Assembly (NCBI GenBank): GCA_003446545.1
Contig: DMAO01000056.1
Location: 1-7,368, forward strand
From: Sphaerochaeta sp.
GTDB taxonomy: Bacteria > Spirochaetota > Spirochaetia > Sphaerochaetales > Sphaerochaetaceae
Length of the DNA stretch: 7,368 bases
Direction of reading: 5' to 3'
A program made the translations under genes and the position numbers. Shown one piece after another: positions 1 through 6,194 of this stretch (its first letter is position 1; the number at the start of each line of letters is the position of its first letter). The notes beneath the pieces were generated by a model. The model worked only from the letters and a program-made list of their open reading frames with translations. It was not told the origin of the DNA and made no database searches.

Positions 1-503
1 CCCGTGAGGCTATCGGTCTTGCAACTGACCTTGGTGGGTATGCCATCATGATCGGTGGTACAAGTGGTGCTCACCTTACCAGTTTCTCCCTTGTGGACAT
101 TGTGTCACACGGCACTGCCTGTGGAATCATGAACCCGTACTATGCAGTGCTCTACTCCAAGGCAATCCAGAAGCAGCTGAAGGTGGTCGGCTCCATCTTT
201 GCTAAGCATGGTTTTGCTGACAAGGCAATTGCCGACCTTAAGGACAGGGATCTTGCTGTAGCAGTTGCCCAGGCAATGATAGCTTTCAGCAAGAGCATCA
301 AGGCACCGACCAAGCTCAATGATATCCCTGGCTTTGGTGAGAAGCATGTCCAGCGTGCACTCTCTGCTGCAAAGGATCCTCAGCTTGCAATGAAGCTGAA
401 GAACATGCCTGTTCCTATGACAACAGATGATGTTGATCTCTTTATGGAACCCTTGCTTCGTGCGGCTTCCAATGGAGAGCTTTCCCTCATTAGGGAGATG
501 TGA
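1..503 (+). CDS. Iron-containing alcohol dehydrogenase, C-terminal part (5' end outside window)
   Basis: The reading frame is open from the left edge (first full codon at base 3) to TGA at 501-503, giving about 166 residues of the all-helical C-terminal domain of the Fe-ADH (group III) family. The diagnostic stretch is GGTSGAHLTSFSLVD followed by SHGTACGIMNPYY. In this family such His residues sit in the metal-binding helices, and the two here (GAH and SHG) are 12 residues apart. The N-terminal NAD(P)-binding domain and the Asp/His ligands upstream are not in the window. The family reduces aldehydes or ketones to alcohols, or the reverse, in the cytoplasm. It is first in a visible operon with a LarA-type hydroxyacid racemase and a sugar isomerase, so a hydroxy-aldehyde or polyol-type substrate is plausible but unproven. 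The family call is firm; the substrate is unknown. Confidence 0.88.
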   Translation, partial: REAIGLATDLGGYAIMIGGTSGAHLTSFSLVDIVSHGTACGIMNPYYAVLYSKAIQKQLKVVGSIFAKHGFADKAIADLKDRDLAVAVAQAMIAFSKSIKAPTKLNDIPGFGEKHVQRALSAAKDPQLAMKLKNMPVPMTTDDVDLFMEPLLRAASNGELSLIREM

Positions 504-553
504 TGGAGGTACGTATAGTAAAGGCACTGGGGATTCCCAGTGCCTTGCTATAA
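503..553 (+). other. Possible 16-codon coupling/leader ORF between dehydrogenase and larA-like gene
   Basis: An ATG at 503-505 overlaps the TGA of the dehydrogenase (TGATG arrangement). It is preceded by GGGAG at 493-497 with a 5-nt spacer. It encodes MEVRIVKALGIPSALL and stops at TAA 551-553, which itself begins the TAAGGAG ribosome site of the next gene. The ORF spans the whole 521-546 hairpin. It could be a small translated relay that keeps ribosomes on the mRNA. Equally, a 16-codon ORF can arise by chance, and no homologue is recognised. Confidence 0.3.
521..546 (+). promoter_or_regulatory. Perfect intercistronic hairpin (11-bp stem, 4-nt loop)
   Basis: AAGGCACTGGG (521-531) and CCCAGTGCCTT (536-546) are exact inverse complements around a GATT loop. 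No T-run follows, so it is not a typical intrinsic terminator. It ends 5 bases before the AAGGAGA ribosome site of the larA-like gene. That placement suggests an RNA element affecting mRNA processing, 3' stability of the dehydrogenase message, or access to the downstream ribosome site. Confidence 0.65.
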
Positions 554-563
554 GGAGATAATC

Positions 564-1958
564 ATGAAAGTTACCAATCCTCTGGGCAGTCAGTATGATG
601 ATCTCATTCTGCCCGATCATACATTCAGCATCCGCATGCAAGCACCAGCGACCCTCCACAACGTTGGCAAAGCCATTCTGGATTCGTTTGAAACCCCTAT
701 CGCGAGCAAAAGCCTCAAGGCTATTGCCCAGGAGAAACTGAAAAGGAACCCTCTTGCAAAAGCTGCCATTATCATAAGCGACAACACCAGACCTGTCCCC
801 TATAAGGGTGAGGAGGGTATCCTTCTGCCTGTCTTGGAGACGCTGTTTTCTGTTGGCTATGCGACAGAAAACATAACCATACTCATTGCTACAGGGACAC
901 ACCGCTCTATGAGCAAGGGTGAGATAGTAAAAATGGTCGATGAGCGTGTGCTCAAGAGTGGGGTCCGTATAGTCAACCATGACTGCAAGGATGAGAGCAA
1001 CCTTGTCTACCTGGGGGATAGCAGCCGCGGGACACGCATCATGGTAAACAGGATATATGTAGAGGCAGACCTGAAGATCGCCACTGGTTTGGTTGAGAGC
1101 CATTTTATGGCAGGGGCCAGTGGGGGTCGCAAGGCTGTATGCCCAGGTCTCATAGGGGAGGGATCCACCTTTGTCTTTCATGGCGTTCCCCTTATGGCCG
1201 ATCCCGCATCCAGGGATCTTTCCATTGAGGGCAACCCTGTCCATGAGGAGAGCCTTGAGATTGCTAAGGTTGTAGGCGTGGACTTTTTGGTCAACGTGAC
1301 ACTCGACCATACCTTCCATGTTACCGGGGTGTTCAGCGGGGATCTTGATAAGGCTCATCTGGCTGCTGTGGCTAAGATTTCAGAGACAGTGAAGGTGCCC
1401 GCTCCCAAGGCAGCGGACATCGTCATCACCCATGGGGGCTTTGTTGGTATGAACCATTACCAGTGTGCAAAGTGCGCTGTGGCATCCCTTGGTGTCTTGA
1501 AAAAGGATGGCTACCTGGTAATCATTGCAGATACCACTGATGAGGGGAACGTAGTGGGTGGCATCAACTACATCACCACGTTGGCTCTGCTGAAGCTGCA
1601 GGGTGCGAAGGGGTTCTTGAAGACCATTGGGTCTCCCGACTGGACGTTCTTGCCCGAGCAGTGGCAGGTTCAGATGTGGGCAAAGGTCTTTGATAGGATC
1701 GACCAGGACCACATGCTTCTCTACAGTCCCTCCCTTGATGAGCTCTGGTGGCCAGGCCTGCCCGGTATCAACGGAAAAAGATTCCTCCCCGAAGCAGACC
1801 AGAATAACCCGGGACCTGACTGTTTTACCAAGATGGTGCAAGGTGCCATTACTTACATTGAAGAAAAGACCCAGAAGAGAGCAGAGGACCTGTCCATCGT
1901 GTATGTCAGCGATGGGCCCTATGTGATTCCCTATACCGAAGATTCATTGGAGAATTAG
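564..1958 (+). CDS. LarA-family nickel-dependent 2-hydroxyacid racemase/epimerase
   Basis: This 464-residue protein has the full set of LarA landmarks: SDNTRP (residues 72-77), ATGTHR (109-114, His113), His180 and Lys190 in the ESHFMAGASGGRK segment, and His206 in a VFHG segment. In lactate racemase LarA the nickel-pincer cofactor is tethered to Lys184 and nickel is also held by His200, while His108 and His174 act as acid/base. The His-to-Lys (10) and Lys-to-His (16) spacings are the same here, so cofactor binding and catalysis look intact. The family interconverts stereoisomers at C2 of hydroxy acids in the cytoplasm; relatives act on lactate, malate or aldonates. The start ATG at 564 follows AAGGAGA at 552-558; an in-frame ATG at 540 falls inside the hairpin and has no ribosome site. 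The cofactor-making LarB/LarC/LarE are not in the window. Given the sugar-isomerase neighbour, a sugar-acid substrate is as likely as lactate. Confidence 0.88.
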   Translation: MKVTNPLGSQYDDLILPDHTFSIRMQAPATLHNVGKAILDSFETPIASKSLKAIAQEKLKRNPLAKAAIIISDNTRPVPYKGEEGILLPVLETLFSVGYATENITILIATGTHRSMSKGEIVKMVDERVLKSGVRIVNHDCKDESNLVYLGDSSRGTRIMVNRIYVEADLKIATGLVESHFMAGASGGRKAVCPGLIGEGSTFVFHGVPLMADPASRDLSIEGNPVHEESLEIAKVVGVDFLVNVTLDHTFHVTGVFSGDLDKAHLAAVAKISETVKVPAPKAADIVITHGGFVGMNHYQCAKCAVASLGVLKKDGYLVIIADTTDEGNVVGGINYITTLALLKLQGAKGFLKTIGSPDWTFLPEQWQVQMWAKVFDRIDQDHMLLYSPSLDELWWPGLPGINGKRFLPEADQNNPGPDCFTKMVQGAITYIEEKTQKRAEDLSIVYVSDGPYVIPYTEDSLEN

Positions 1959-1961
1959 CGT

Positions 1962-2780
1962 ATGAAATTATCAGTAGCCATAGCCGGTGCCGAAGCGATG
2001 CCCAATGCCTTTGTTGTGTTTCGTGGTGTTGAAGATTCGATTAGGAAGGCTCATGAACTTGGGTATGACGGTGTGGAGCTTGCCCTCAAGCGTCCTGATG
2101 AGGTGGACAAGGGTGTGCTGAGGAGCTTATTGAAAGAGAATAGCCTGGAAGTGAGTGCTGTCTCCTCAGGTCAGGTCTTTGCAGCAAGAAACCTATACTT
2201 CACCGACGAGAACAAGGAGAATCGCAAGGAGCTGTATGATACCTTCTGTGATTTCATAGACCTTGCATCTGATTTTGGGGGGTTGGTCAACATCGGGCGT
2301 ACCCGTGGTTCCCTCAACGGTCGGGATCCGAAGCTCTGTGAAGATCTCTTCCTGGATATGGCTCACTCTGTAGCCGACCATGCCCAAAAGCGGGGTGTCG
2401 AACTGATTCTCGAACCGGTAAACCGCTACGAGATAGACTTCATCAACAACCTTGATGAGTGTTCTGTCTTGCTGAGGAAAGTGAATAGGAAGAACTTCAC
2501 CATGATGCCGGATCTGTTCCATATGAATATCGAGGATGACCACATTGGTGAGAGCCTGATCCGCAACAAGGAGTTTGTGCGCTACATACACTTCGCAGAT
2601 TCAAACCGTCACGCCCCTGGTGATGGCCATATGCCTTGGGATGAGATCTTCACTGCCCTGACCACCATTGGCTATAACGGGTGGACGACCGTTGAGATCC
2701 TGCCCTTTCCCGATCCTGAGACTGCAGCAAAGAGATCTGTTGCATTCCTGAAAGGGAAATACGGTACGTATTACAGCTGA
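1962..2780 (+). CDS. Sugar phosphate isomerase/epimerase, TIM-barrel (xylose isomerase-like / AP endonuclease 2 fold)
   Basis: The product is 272 residues, the usual size for this family. Likely divalent-metal ligands follow the D-tagatose 3-epimerase pattern: Glu151 (ILEPVNRYE), Asp184 (PDLFH, with His187 nearby), His210 (YIHFADSNR) and Glu245 (VEILP). The APGDGHMPW segment after the His ligand is typical of the sugar epimerase/hydroxypyruvate-isomerase branch. The expected reaction is an aldose-ketose or C3-epimer interconversion of a sugar, sugar phosphate or small hydroxy-keto acid in the cytoplasm. The ATG lies 3 bases after the larA-like stop, and its ribosome site (GGAG, 1949-1952) is inside that gene, so the two are translationally coupled. 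It is last in the operon, before the 2833 hairpin. The fold is secure; the substrate cannot be read from sequence. Confidence 0.85.
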   Translation: MKLSVAIAGAEAMPNAFVVFRGVEDSIRKAHELGYDGVELALKRPDEVDKGVLRSLLKENSLEVSAVSSGQVFAARNLYFTDENKENRKELYDTFCDFIDLASDFGGLVNIGRTRGSLNGRDPKLCEDLFLDMAHSVADHAQKRGVELILEPVNRYEIDFINNLDECSVLLRKVNRKNFTMMPDLFHMNIEDDHIGESLIRNKEFVRYIHFADSNRHAPGDGHMPWDEIFTALTTIGYNGWTTVEILPFPDPETAAKRSVAFLKGKYGTYYS

Positions 2781-2832
2781 AGAAAAGAAAGCTAGAAGAG
2801 TAAGAATATAGGAAAGTAAGAATAGAATTGAG

Positions 2833-2880
2833 TCAGGCTACCTAAGGAGAGGCCTCTCCCTAGGTAGCCTGATCTGTTTT
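2833..2880. terminator. Strong, probably bidirectional, intrinsic terminator
   Basis: TCAGGCTACCTA (2833-2844) pairs perfectly with TAGGTAGCCTGA (2861-2872). After one A/C mismatch the stem continues through the self-complementary GGAGAGGCCTCTCC (2846-2859). TCTGTTTT follows on the + strand. On the - strand the exit side (toward 2780) is a T/C-rich tract. It sits between the + strand operon ending at 2780 and the - strand operon ending at 2925, so it can serve both. Confidence 0.88.
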
Positions 2881-2924
2881 GGCCTGTATGAAATATTAGG
2901 TACTGTTCTATTGCTCTTTTCTTC

Positions 2925-3698
2925 CTACTTCAACAGGGCATCAATATTCTCCTGCACCATCTTCTTCAGGCTAGCCCTCTCTACCGTTTCCGGAAAGTTT
3001 CTCCAGACAACCAGCTTGGTCTTTGGTGACACTTCCATCAAGGGAGATGCGATGGGGTTGTGCACGTTGTCGATGATGATGTCATACCCTCCCTTTGCAA
3101 CCTCTGCTATCTGAGTTGCCGTTAGGGGACCGGGCCCAAAGGTGCCGATCACCTGTAGGCCGAGATCCTTTGCCAGGTAGACCTGCATTGCATGGCAGTA
3201 GACTTTCTGCTTGTCCAGACCAATTTTTGTAACTGCGAGTTTTCCGTTCTCTACAGTCTGGACATAGTCATGGACCCTGTCTTCGCTGGAGTACTCGCTC
3301 TTTAGCTCTGAGGCTATGAGGGATGCCTGTTTCTTCACGTTCTCTATGCTGTTGTCAGTGGTTACCTGGATCAGGTTCGTATCGGTCTTTCCAATTGCAT
3401 CGCCCATGCTTTTCATCATCCGCTCATATCCTGCATATATGAAGTAGTCAGCCTTGCCTATCTTTACCACATCACTGACGGTAATCTCATACTCTGGTGG
3501 ATGTATGAGTGAAGCTGGTGCGATGACCTGGACCTTATCGGCACCGCCGAGGTCGGCAAACGCAGCAGTCCAGGAGGTCGATGCAATGACCGAGACGTCC
3601 ATGGAGGCAGAGGTCATGGACAGTTGTTCAGGGGCGCCTTCTGCGAAGAGGGCGACACTGAGGACAAGAAGCAAGATGGCAACAAGTAATTTCTTCAT
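2925..3698 (-). CDS. Metal ABC transporter periplasmic substrate-binding protein (ZnuA/TroA-like)
   Basis: The 257-residue protein begins with a clear signal peptide: MKK, a Leu/Val-rich core, and probable cleavage after LFA near residue 19. There is no lipobox Cys, so it is predicted to be a soluble periplasmic protein. Candidate metal ligands fit the cluster A-I (cluster 9) family: His66 (SLIHPPEYE), His169 (VYCHAMQ) and His213 (DNVHNPIAS). It is shorter than typical ZnuA/TroA proteins (about 300 residues), lacks a His-rich loop, and shows no obvious C-terminal acidic fourth ligand. The start at 3698 is chosen because MKKLLV is the signal peptide, AAAGGA lies just upstream, and the ATG overlaps the permease stop as ATGA; upstream in-frame sequence overlaps the permease and looks non-coding. 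Zinc or manganese uptake is the likely role; the metal is unresolved. Confidence 0.85.
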   Translation of the reverse strand: MKKLLVAILLLVLSVALFAEGAPEQLSMTSASMDVSVIASTSWTAAFADLGGADKVQVIAPASLIHPPEYEITVSDVVKIGKADYFIYAGYERMMKSMGDAIGKTDTNLIQVTTDNSIENVKKQASLIASELKSEYSSEDRVHDYVQTVENGKLAVTKIGLDKQKVYCHAMQVYLAKDLGLQVIGTFGPGPLTATQIAEVAKGGYDIIIDNVHNPIASPLMEVSPKTKLVVWRNFPETVERASLKKMVQENIDALLK

Positions 3699-4510
3699 GA
3701 TTTTTTCCTTTGTACAATGGTTGTAATTATGAGATAGAGGAAGGCAGAGAGCAGCGCGATGGTCCCACTGGGGGGAAGATCGGTTGCGACTGCCGCTATG
3801 AATCCAAAAAACGATACGAATACACCCACAAGACAAGCCCTGATAAAGAGCTGTTTGAGGCTTTGGGCATGGCGAGCCGCTATGAGGACTGGGAGAATGA
3901 GCAGGGCATCGATCAGAAGAGCACCAAGCAGTTTCATAGCCAGTGCGATTACGAGGGCTATGACAATGACCATAGCTGTATGGTGGGCCTGCACCCGCAT
4001 GCCCAGTGATTGTGCGATTTCCTGGTCGAAGAAGATTGCACTAATGCTCTTGAAGTTGAACACCACGTAGAGGGTGAGAGCTAAGGCAATGGCCAACAGT
4101 CCCAGAACATCAGATACCCGTAGGGCAAAGGGGCTTCCCCATAGCAGTTGGAGGGTGTCCTTTGCCGGAACGTCAAAGACGTGCATGACAATGGAAGCGA
4201 GGGCCATGGTAAAGACCATGGCAGCTGCACTGCTTACCCCAAAGCCTGCAGAAGAGTCCTTGGTAAGCTTGAGCATGCCAAGGACCAGCAGGAGGTTCAG
4301 GGCGATGCTTACAGGCAGGAGGGGAAGGGAGAAGGCAAGGGAGAGTGCTCCTCCCAAGATCACCCCATGCATGAGCATGTAGCGCATCGGTACAAGGTCA
4401 AGGCGTAGGACCATTACCCCTGCAGCAGGGAAACAGAGGCCCGCAATGGTCATGGCCACCAAGCCTTTGGCAACAGGGGCAAGGCTGAGCATGAAGAGGA
4501 GGTCACTCAT
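3695..4510 (-). CDS. Metal ABC transporter permease, ABC-3 family (ZnuB/TroC-like)
   Basis: This 271-residue, very hydrophobic protein has about eight membrane segments (roughly residues 15-35, 46-60, 64-81, 92-112, 133-152, 178-211, 223-243 and 249-266). The cytoplasmic FDQEIAQSLGMRV segment (about 161-173) matches the ABC-3 coupling-helix region that contacts the ATPase. The following KLLGALLIDALLILP stretch matches the conserved helix of the ZnuB family. It forms the inner-membrane channel for Zn/Mn-type ions delivered by the binding protein encoded next. The ATG at 4510 overlaps the ATPase stop by 4 bases (ATGA) and follows AAGGTGGGG. An in-frame ATG at 4567 would overlap the ATPase by 61 bases and add a charged non-membrane leader, so it is not used here. 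Confidence 0.88.
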   Translation of the reverse strand: MSDLLFMLSLAPVAKGLVAMTIAGLCFPAAGVMVLRLDLVPMRYMLMHGVILGGALSLAFSLPLLPVSIALNLLLVLGMLKLTKDSSAGFGVSSAAAMVFTMALASIVMHVFDVPAKDTLQLLWGSPFALRVSDVLGLLAIALALTLYVVFNFKSISAIFFDQEIAQSLGMRVQAHHTAMVIVIALVIALAMKLLGALLIDALLILPVLIAARHAQSLKQLFIRACLVGVFVSFFGFIAAVATDLPPSGTIALLSAFLYLIITTIVQRKKS

Positions 4511-5559
4511 TTTTTCCCCACCTTTTCTCTCCCTTCTCTTTCTTGCCCCAAGGTGAGTGTAGGCCAACCAAGGTCCTGTTCCAACTGCTTGTCGTGGGTA
4601 ACCACGATGATGGTGGGCATCTCATCAAGTGTCAGTGCCTTGATGGTCTCTATCAATGCTTGTCTGCTTGTTGCATCCAAAAAGGAGGTCGGCTCGTCCA
4701 AGAGCAAAAGCTGGGCTTTTTGGCAGAGACAACGGGCAAGAGCGACTTTCTGTCTTTCCCCACCGCTGAGGGTATAGAAGTTTCGTCCCTGCAGTTCTTG
4801 GATTCCCACTCTTCTCAAGGCTGTGTCGATTTCCCACTTCTGCCGCTCCTTGGAGAGCTTGCTGTCAGTAGCCATGCTCACCACTTCCCTCACCGATACG
4901 GGGAACTGTTGCTCAGTCTGTTGCTGCTTGATATACCCTATGGTCCGGTTCTTTATCTGGGACGGGGGAAGACCATCAATAAGGATTTTCCCGCTGGTGG
5001 GTTCGAGTCTACCCATCAGCATCTTCAGCAAAGTGGTCTTTCCTTTTCCATTGTCGCCCTGGATGAGCAGTCTCTCCCCTTCAGGAAGGGAGACATTGAG
5101 ATGTGAAAATAGAAGGACGCCATCATAGCCAAAAGAAGCATCCTGCAACTCTACAGAGACACCCCGTACCAGTTTTGCCCGCATCCTCAGCAGGCGATAC
5201 ATCTCATCAGCATCAGTGAGCTCCTCCAGCAAAGTTTCGGTCTTGCAGGCAAGCTTCTCTATCTTCTTCTCATAGGAGGCTTCCACTCCATTGGCTTCAT
5301 AGTAGGTGAGGGCTAAATCGCTCATCAGATTGATATGGACGCGCTTGATTCCCAAGCGCACCATGAGGATGGCAGCAGCCTTTCCTGCTGCCGTATCATG
5401 GGCTGCTAGGTTGCTCCTGTCCCCTTCATAGGTTTGGAGGAAAGCCTCAAGGGCAAAGAGAGGTGTTAGCCATCTCCCCCTGTCAGAGAATATGAGCTCC
5501 TCATTGTTGTACACACAGAGTGTGATGCCATCTTTCAGCGGTTGTTTGTAAGGTTCCAC
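4507..5559 (-). CDS. Metal ABC transporter ATPase with N-terminal DUF1893-like domain
   Basis: With the GTG start at 5559 the protein is 350 residues in two parts. Residues about 1-130 resemble DUF1893, the TM1506-type family with a deaminase-like fold: GITLCVYNNEELIFSD, then AAHDTAAGKAAAILMVRLG (52-70), then ACKTE (104-108). Residues about 134-340 are a complete ABC ATPase: Walker A GDNGKGKTT (168-176), Q-loop Gln212, signature LSGGERQ (264-270), Walker B LLLLDEP (284-290) and switch His322. It powers import through the permease whose start overlaps its stop. The start is uncertain. GTG has GGAG 5 nt upstream and lies just before the domain. In-frame ATGs at 5625 and 5688 lack ribosome sites, share the same 9-mer CCATGAAGG, and would make the palindrome at 5596-5615 coding. 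The ATPase is certain; DUF1893 is recognised by motif memory only. Confidence 0.85.
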   Translation of the reverse strand: MEPYKQPLKDGITLCVYNNEELIFSDRGRWLTPLFALEAFLQTYEGDRSNLAAHDTAAGKAAAILMVRLGIKRVHINLMSDLALTYYEANGVEASYEKKIEKLACKTETLLEELTDADEMYRLLRMRAKLVRGVSVELQDASFGYDGVLLFSHLNVSLPEGERLLIQGDNGKGKTTLLKMLMGRLEPTSGKILIDGLPPSQIKNRTIGYIKQQQTEQQFPVSVREVVSMATDSKLSKERQKWEIDTALRRVGIQELQGRNFYTLSGGERQKVALARCLCQKAQLLLLDEPTSFLDATSRQALIETIKALTLDEMPTIIVVTHDKQLEQDLGWPTLTLGQEREGREKVGKK

Positions 5560-5595
5560 GACTTCTCCAAAGACAAAAAAATTACCATAAAAGCG

Positions 5596-5615
5596 AAAAG
5601 GAGATATTTCCTTTT
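5596..5615. promoter_or_regulatory. 20-bp near-perfect palindrome, candidate metal-repressor operator
   Basis: AAAAGGA (5596-5602) mirrors TCCTTTT (5609-5615) around GATATT; 9 of 10 symmetric pairs match. It lies 37 bases upstream of the chosen GTG of the metal-importer operon and downstream of the likely promoter. That is a common place for a Fur/Zur or DtxR/MntR family repressor site. It does not match a consensus I know well, so the regulator is not named. As RNA it could also form a weak AT-rich hairpin. Confidence 0.45.
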
Positions 5616-5705
5616 GTGCCTTCATGGCTTTTTGTCTGTATATACTCAAATTTCTAGGGCAATCACTATTTCGAGGTAACCCCTTCATGGAGTTGTGTTG
5701 CTACT

Positions 5706-5734
5706 ATCTTACAGAGTGGACTCCCGTGTGTCAA
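5706..5734 (-). promoter_or_regulatory. Sigma-70-type promoter for the metal-importer operon
   Basis: On the - strand, TTGACA (5734-5729) is followed by a 17-nt spacer and TAAGAT (5711-5706): a perfect -35 and a good -10. Transcription would begin near 5699, in the 192-base gap between the DUF3842 gene and the importer operon, leaving a leader of about 140 nt before the GTG at 5559. A second TATATA at 5644-5639 lacks a convincing -35. Confidence 0.65.
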
Positions 5735-5751
5735 CAAATGAAAAACAGTGT

Positions 5752-6159
5752 CTATCGTAGCAATGAACCCAGTTCCTGTACCGCAAGGTCTATCATCTCC
5801 GCTAAGGAAAGCTCCTGCTGTCCCACTATGGAGATGTTGCATTTGCTGATGGGTATGAGAATCTTATGGGCCTTGCTCTGGGATACAGCAGAGGCCATGA
5901 TAGGGGTAATCTCCCCATGCAAGGAATCTGCTGCGATGAGGCCTAAAGGCCCGATGATGATATCGGCATCACGGGCGGCTACCACTACAGGGTTCTCCCC
6001 TGTTGCTATGGCGCTTGCCCCACTACGGAGCATAGCGCTTGCTGCCATGCTGTTGGTCCCTATGGCAAGAATCTCAAGAGTAGGGTGTATTTTCCTGATT
6101 GTTTCAACCAGAGCTTTTCCCAGACTTCCGCCCTGACCATCTATGATAACTACTTTCAT
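5752..6159 (-). CDS. DUF3842 family protein, function unknown
   Basis: This small, soluble 135-residue protein starts with MKVVIIDGQGGSLGKALVE, a beta strand plus glycine-rich loop resembling a Rossmann-type nucleotide-binding start. It continues with AIGTNSMAASAMLRSGA (about 33-49), ATGENPVVVAARDADIIIGPLG and LHGEITPIMA. These blocks match my memory of DUF3842, a conserved uncharacterised family common in anaerobes. No catalytic residues can be assigned. The ATG at 6159 has GGGAG at 6173-6169 (9-nt spacing). The gene lies 35 bases after rlmE with no terminator between, so it is probably co-transcribed. No clear intrinsic terminator follows it before the importer promoter. Confidence 0.8.
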   Translation of the reverse strand: MKVVIIDGQGGSLGKALVETIRKIHPTLEILAIGTNSMAASAMLRSGASAIATGENPVVVAARDADIIIGPLGLIAADSLHGEITPIMASAVSQSKAHKILIPISKCNISIVGQQELSLAEMIDLAVQELGSLLR

Positions 6160-6194
6160 TGTGCGTTTCTCCCTTTGATGCAGATGCCTAGCAT

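Noticed and set aside
540..563. Upstream in-frame ATG for the larA-like gene
   Set aside because: It sits within the 3' arm of the perfect hairpin, has no Shine-Dalgarno, and adds residues not expected for the family; the ATG at 564 has an ideal AAGGAGA.
105..1358. A 417-codon open frame on the - strand, antisense to the dehydrogenase end and the larA-like gene
   Set aside because: It lies opposite two genes with clear family motifs, its translation is Cys/His-rich and domain-free, and it has no ribosome site. Codon bias of the real genes explains the open frame.
2799..2824. AGTAAGAATA repeated at 16-bp spacing (2799-2808 and 2815-2824)
   Set aside because: Two copies in a short purine-rich spacer before a terminator is too little to support a site or an array.
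3699..3836. N-terminal extension of the metal-binding protein up to 3836
   Set aside because: It would place 46 unrelated residues before an obvious signal peptide and overlap the permease; the ATGA overlap at 3695-3698 is a normal coupled start.
5619..5690. CCATGAAGG direct repeat at 5619-5627 and 5682-5690 (- strand sense), each containing an ATG in the ATPase frame
   Set aside because: Neither ATG has a ribosome site, and the region between them reads as non-coding leader. A 9-mer repeat of this kind can be chance.
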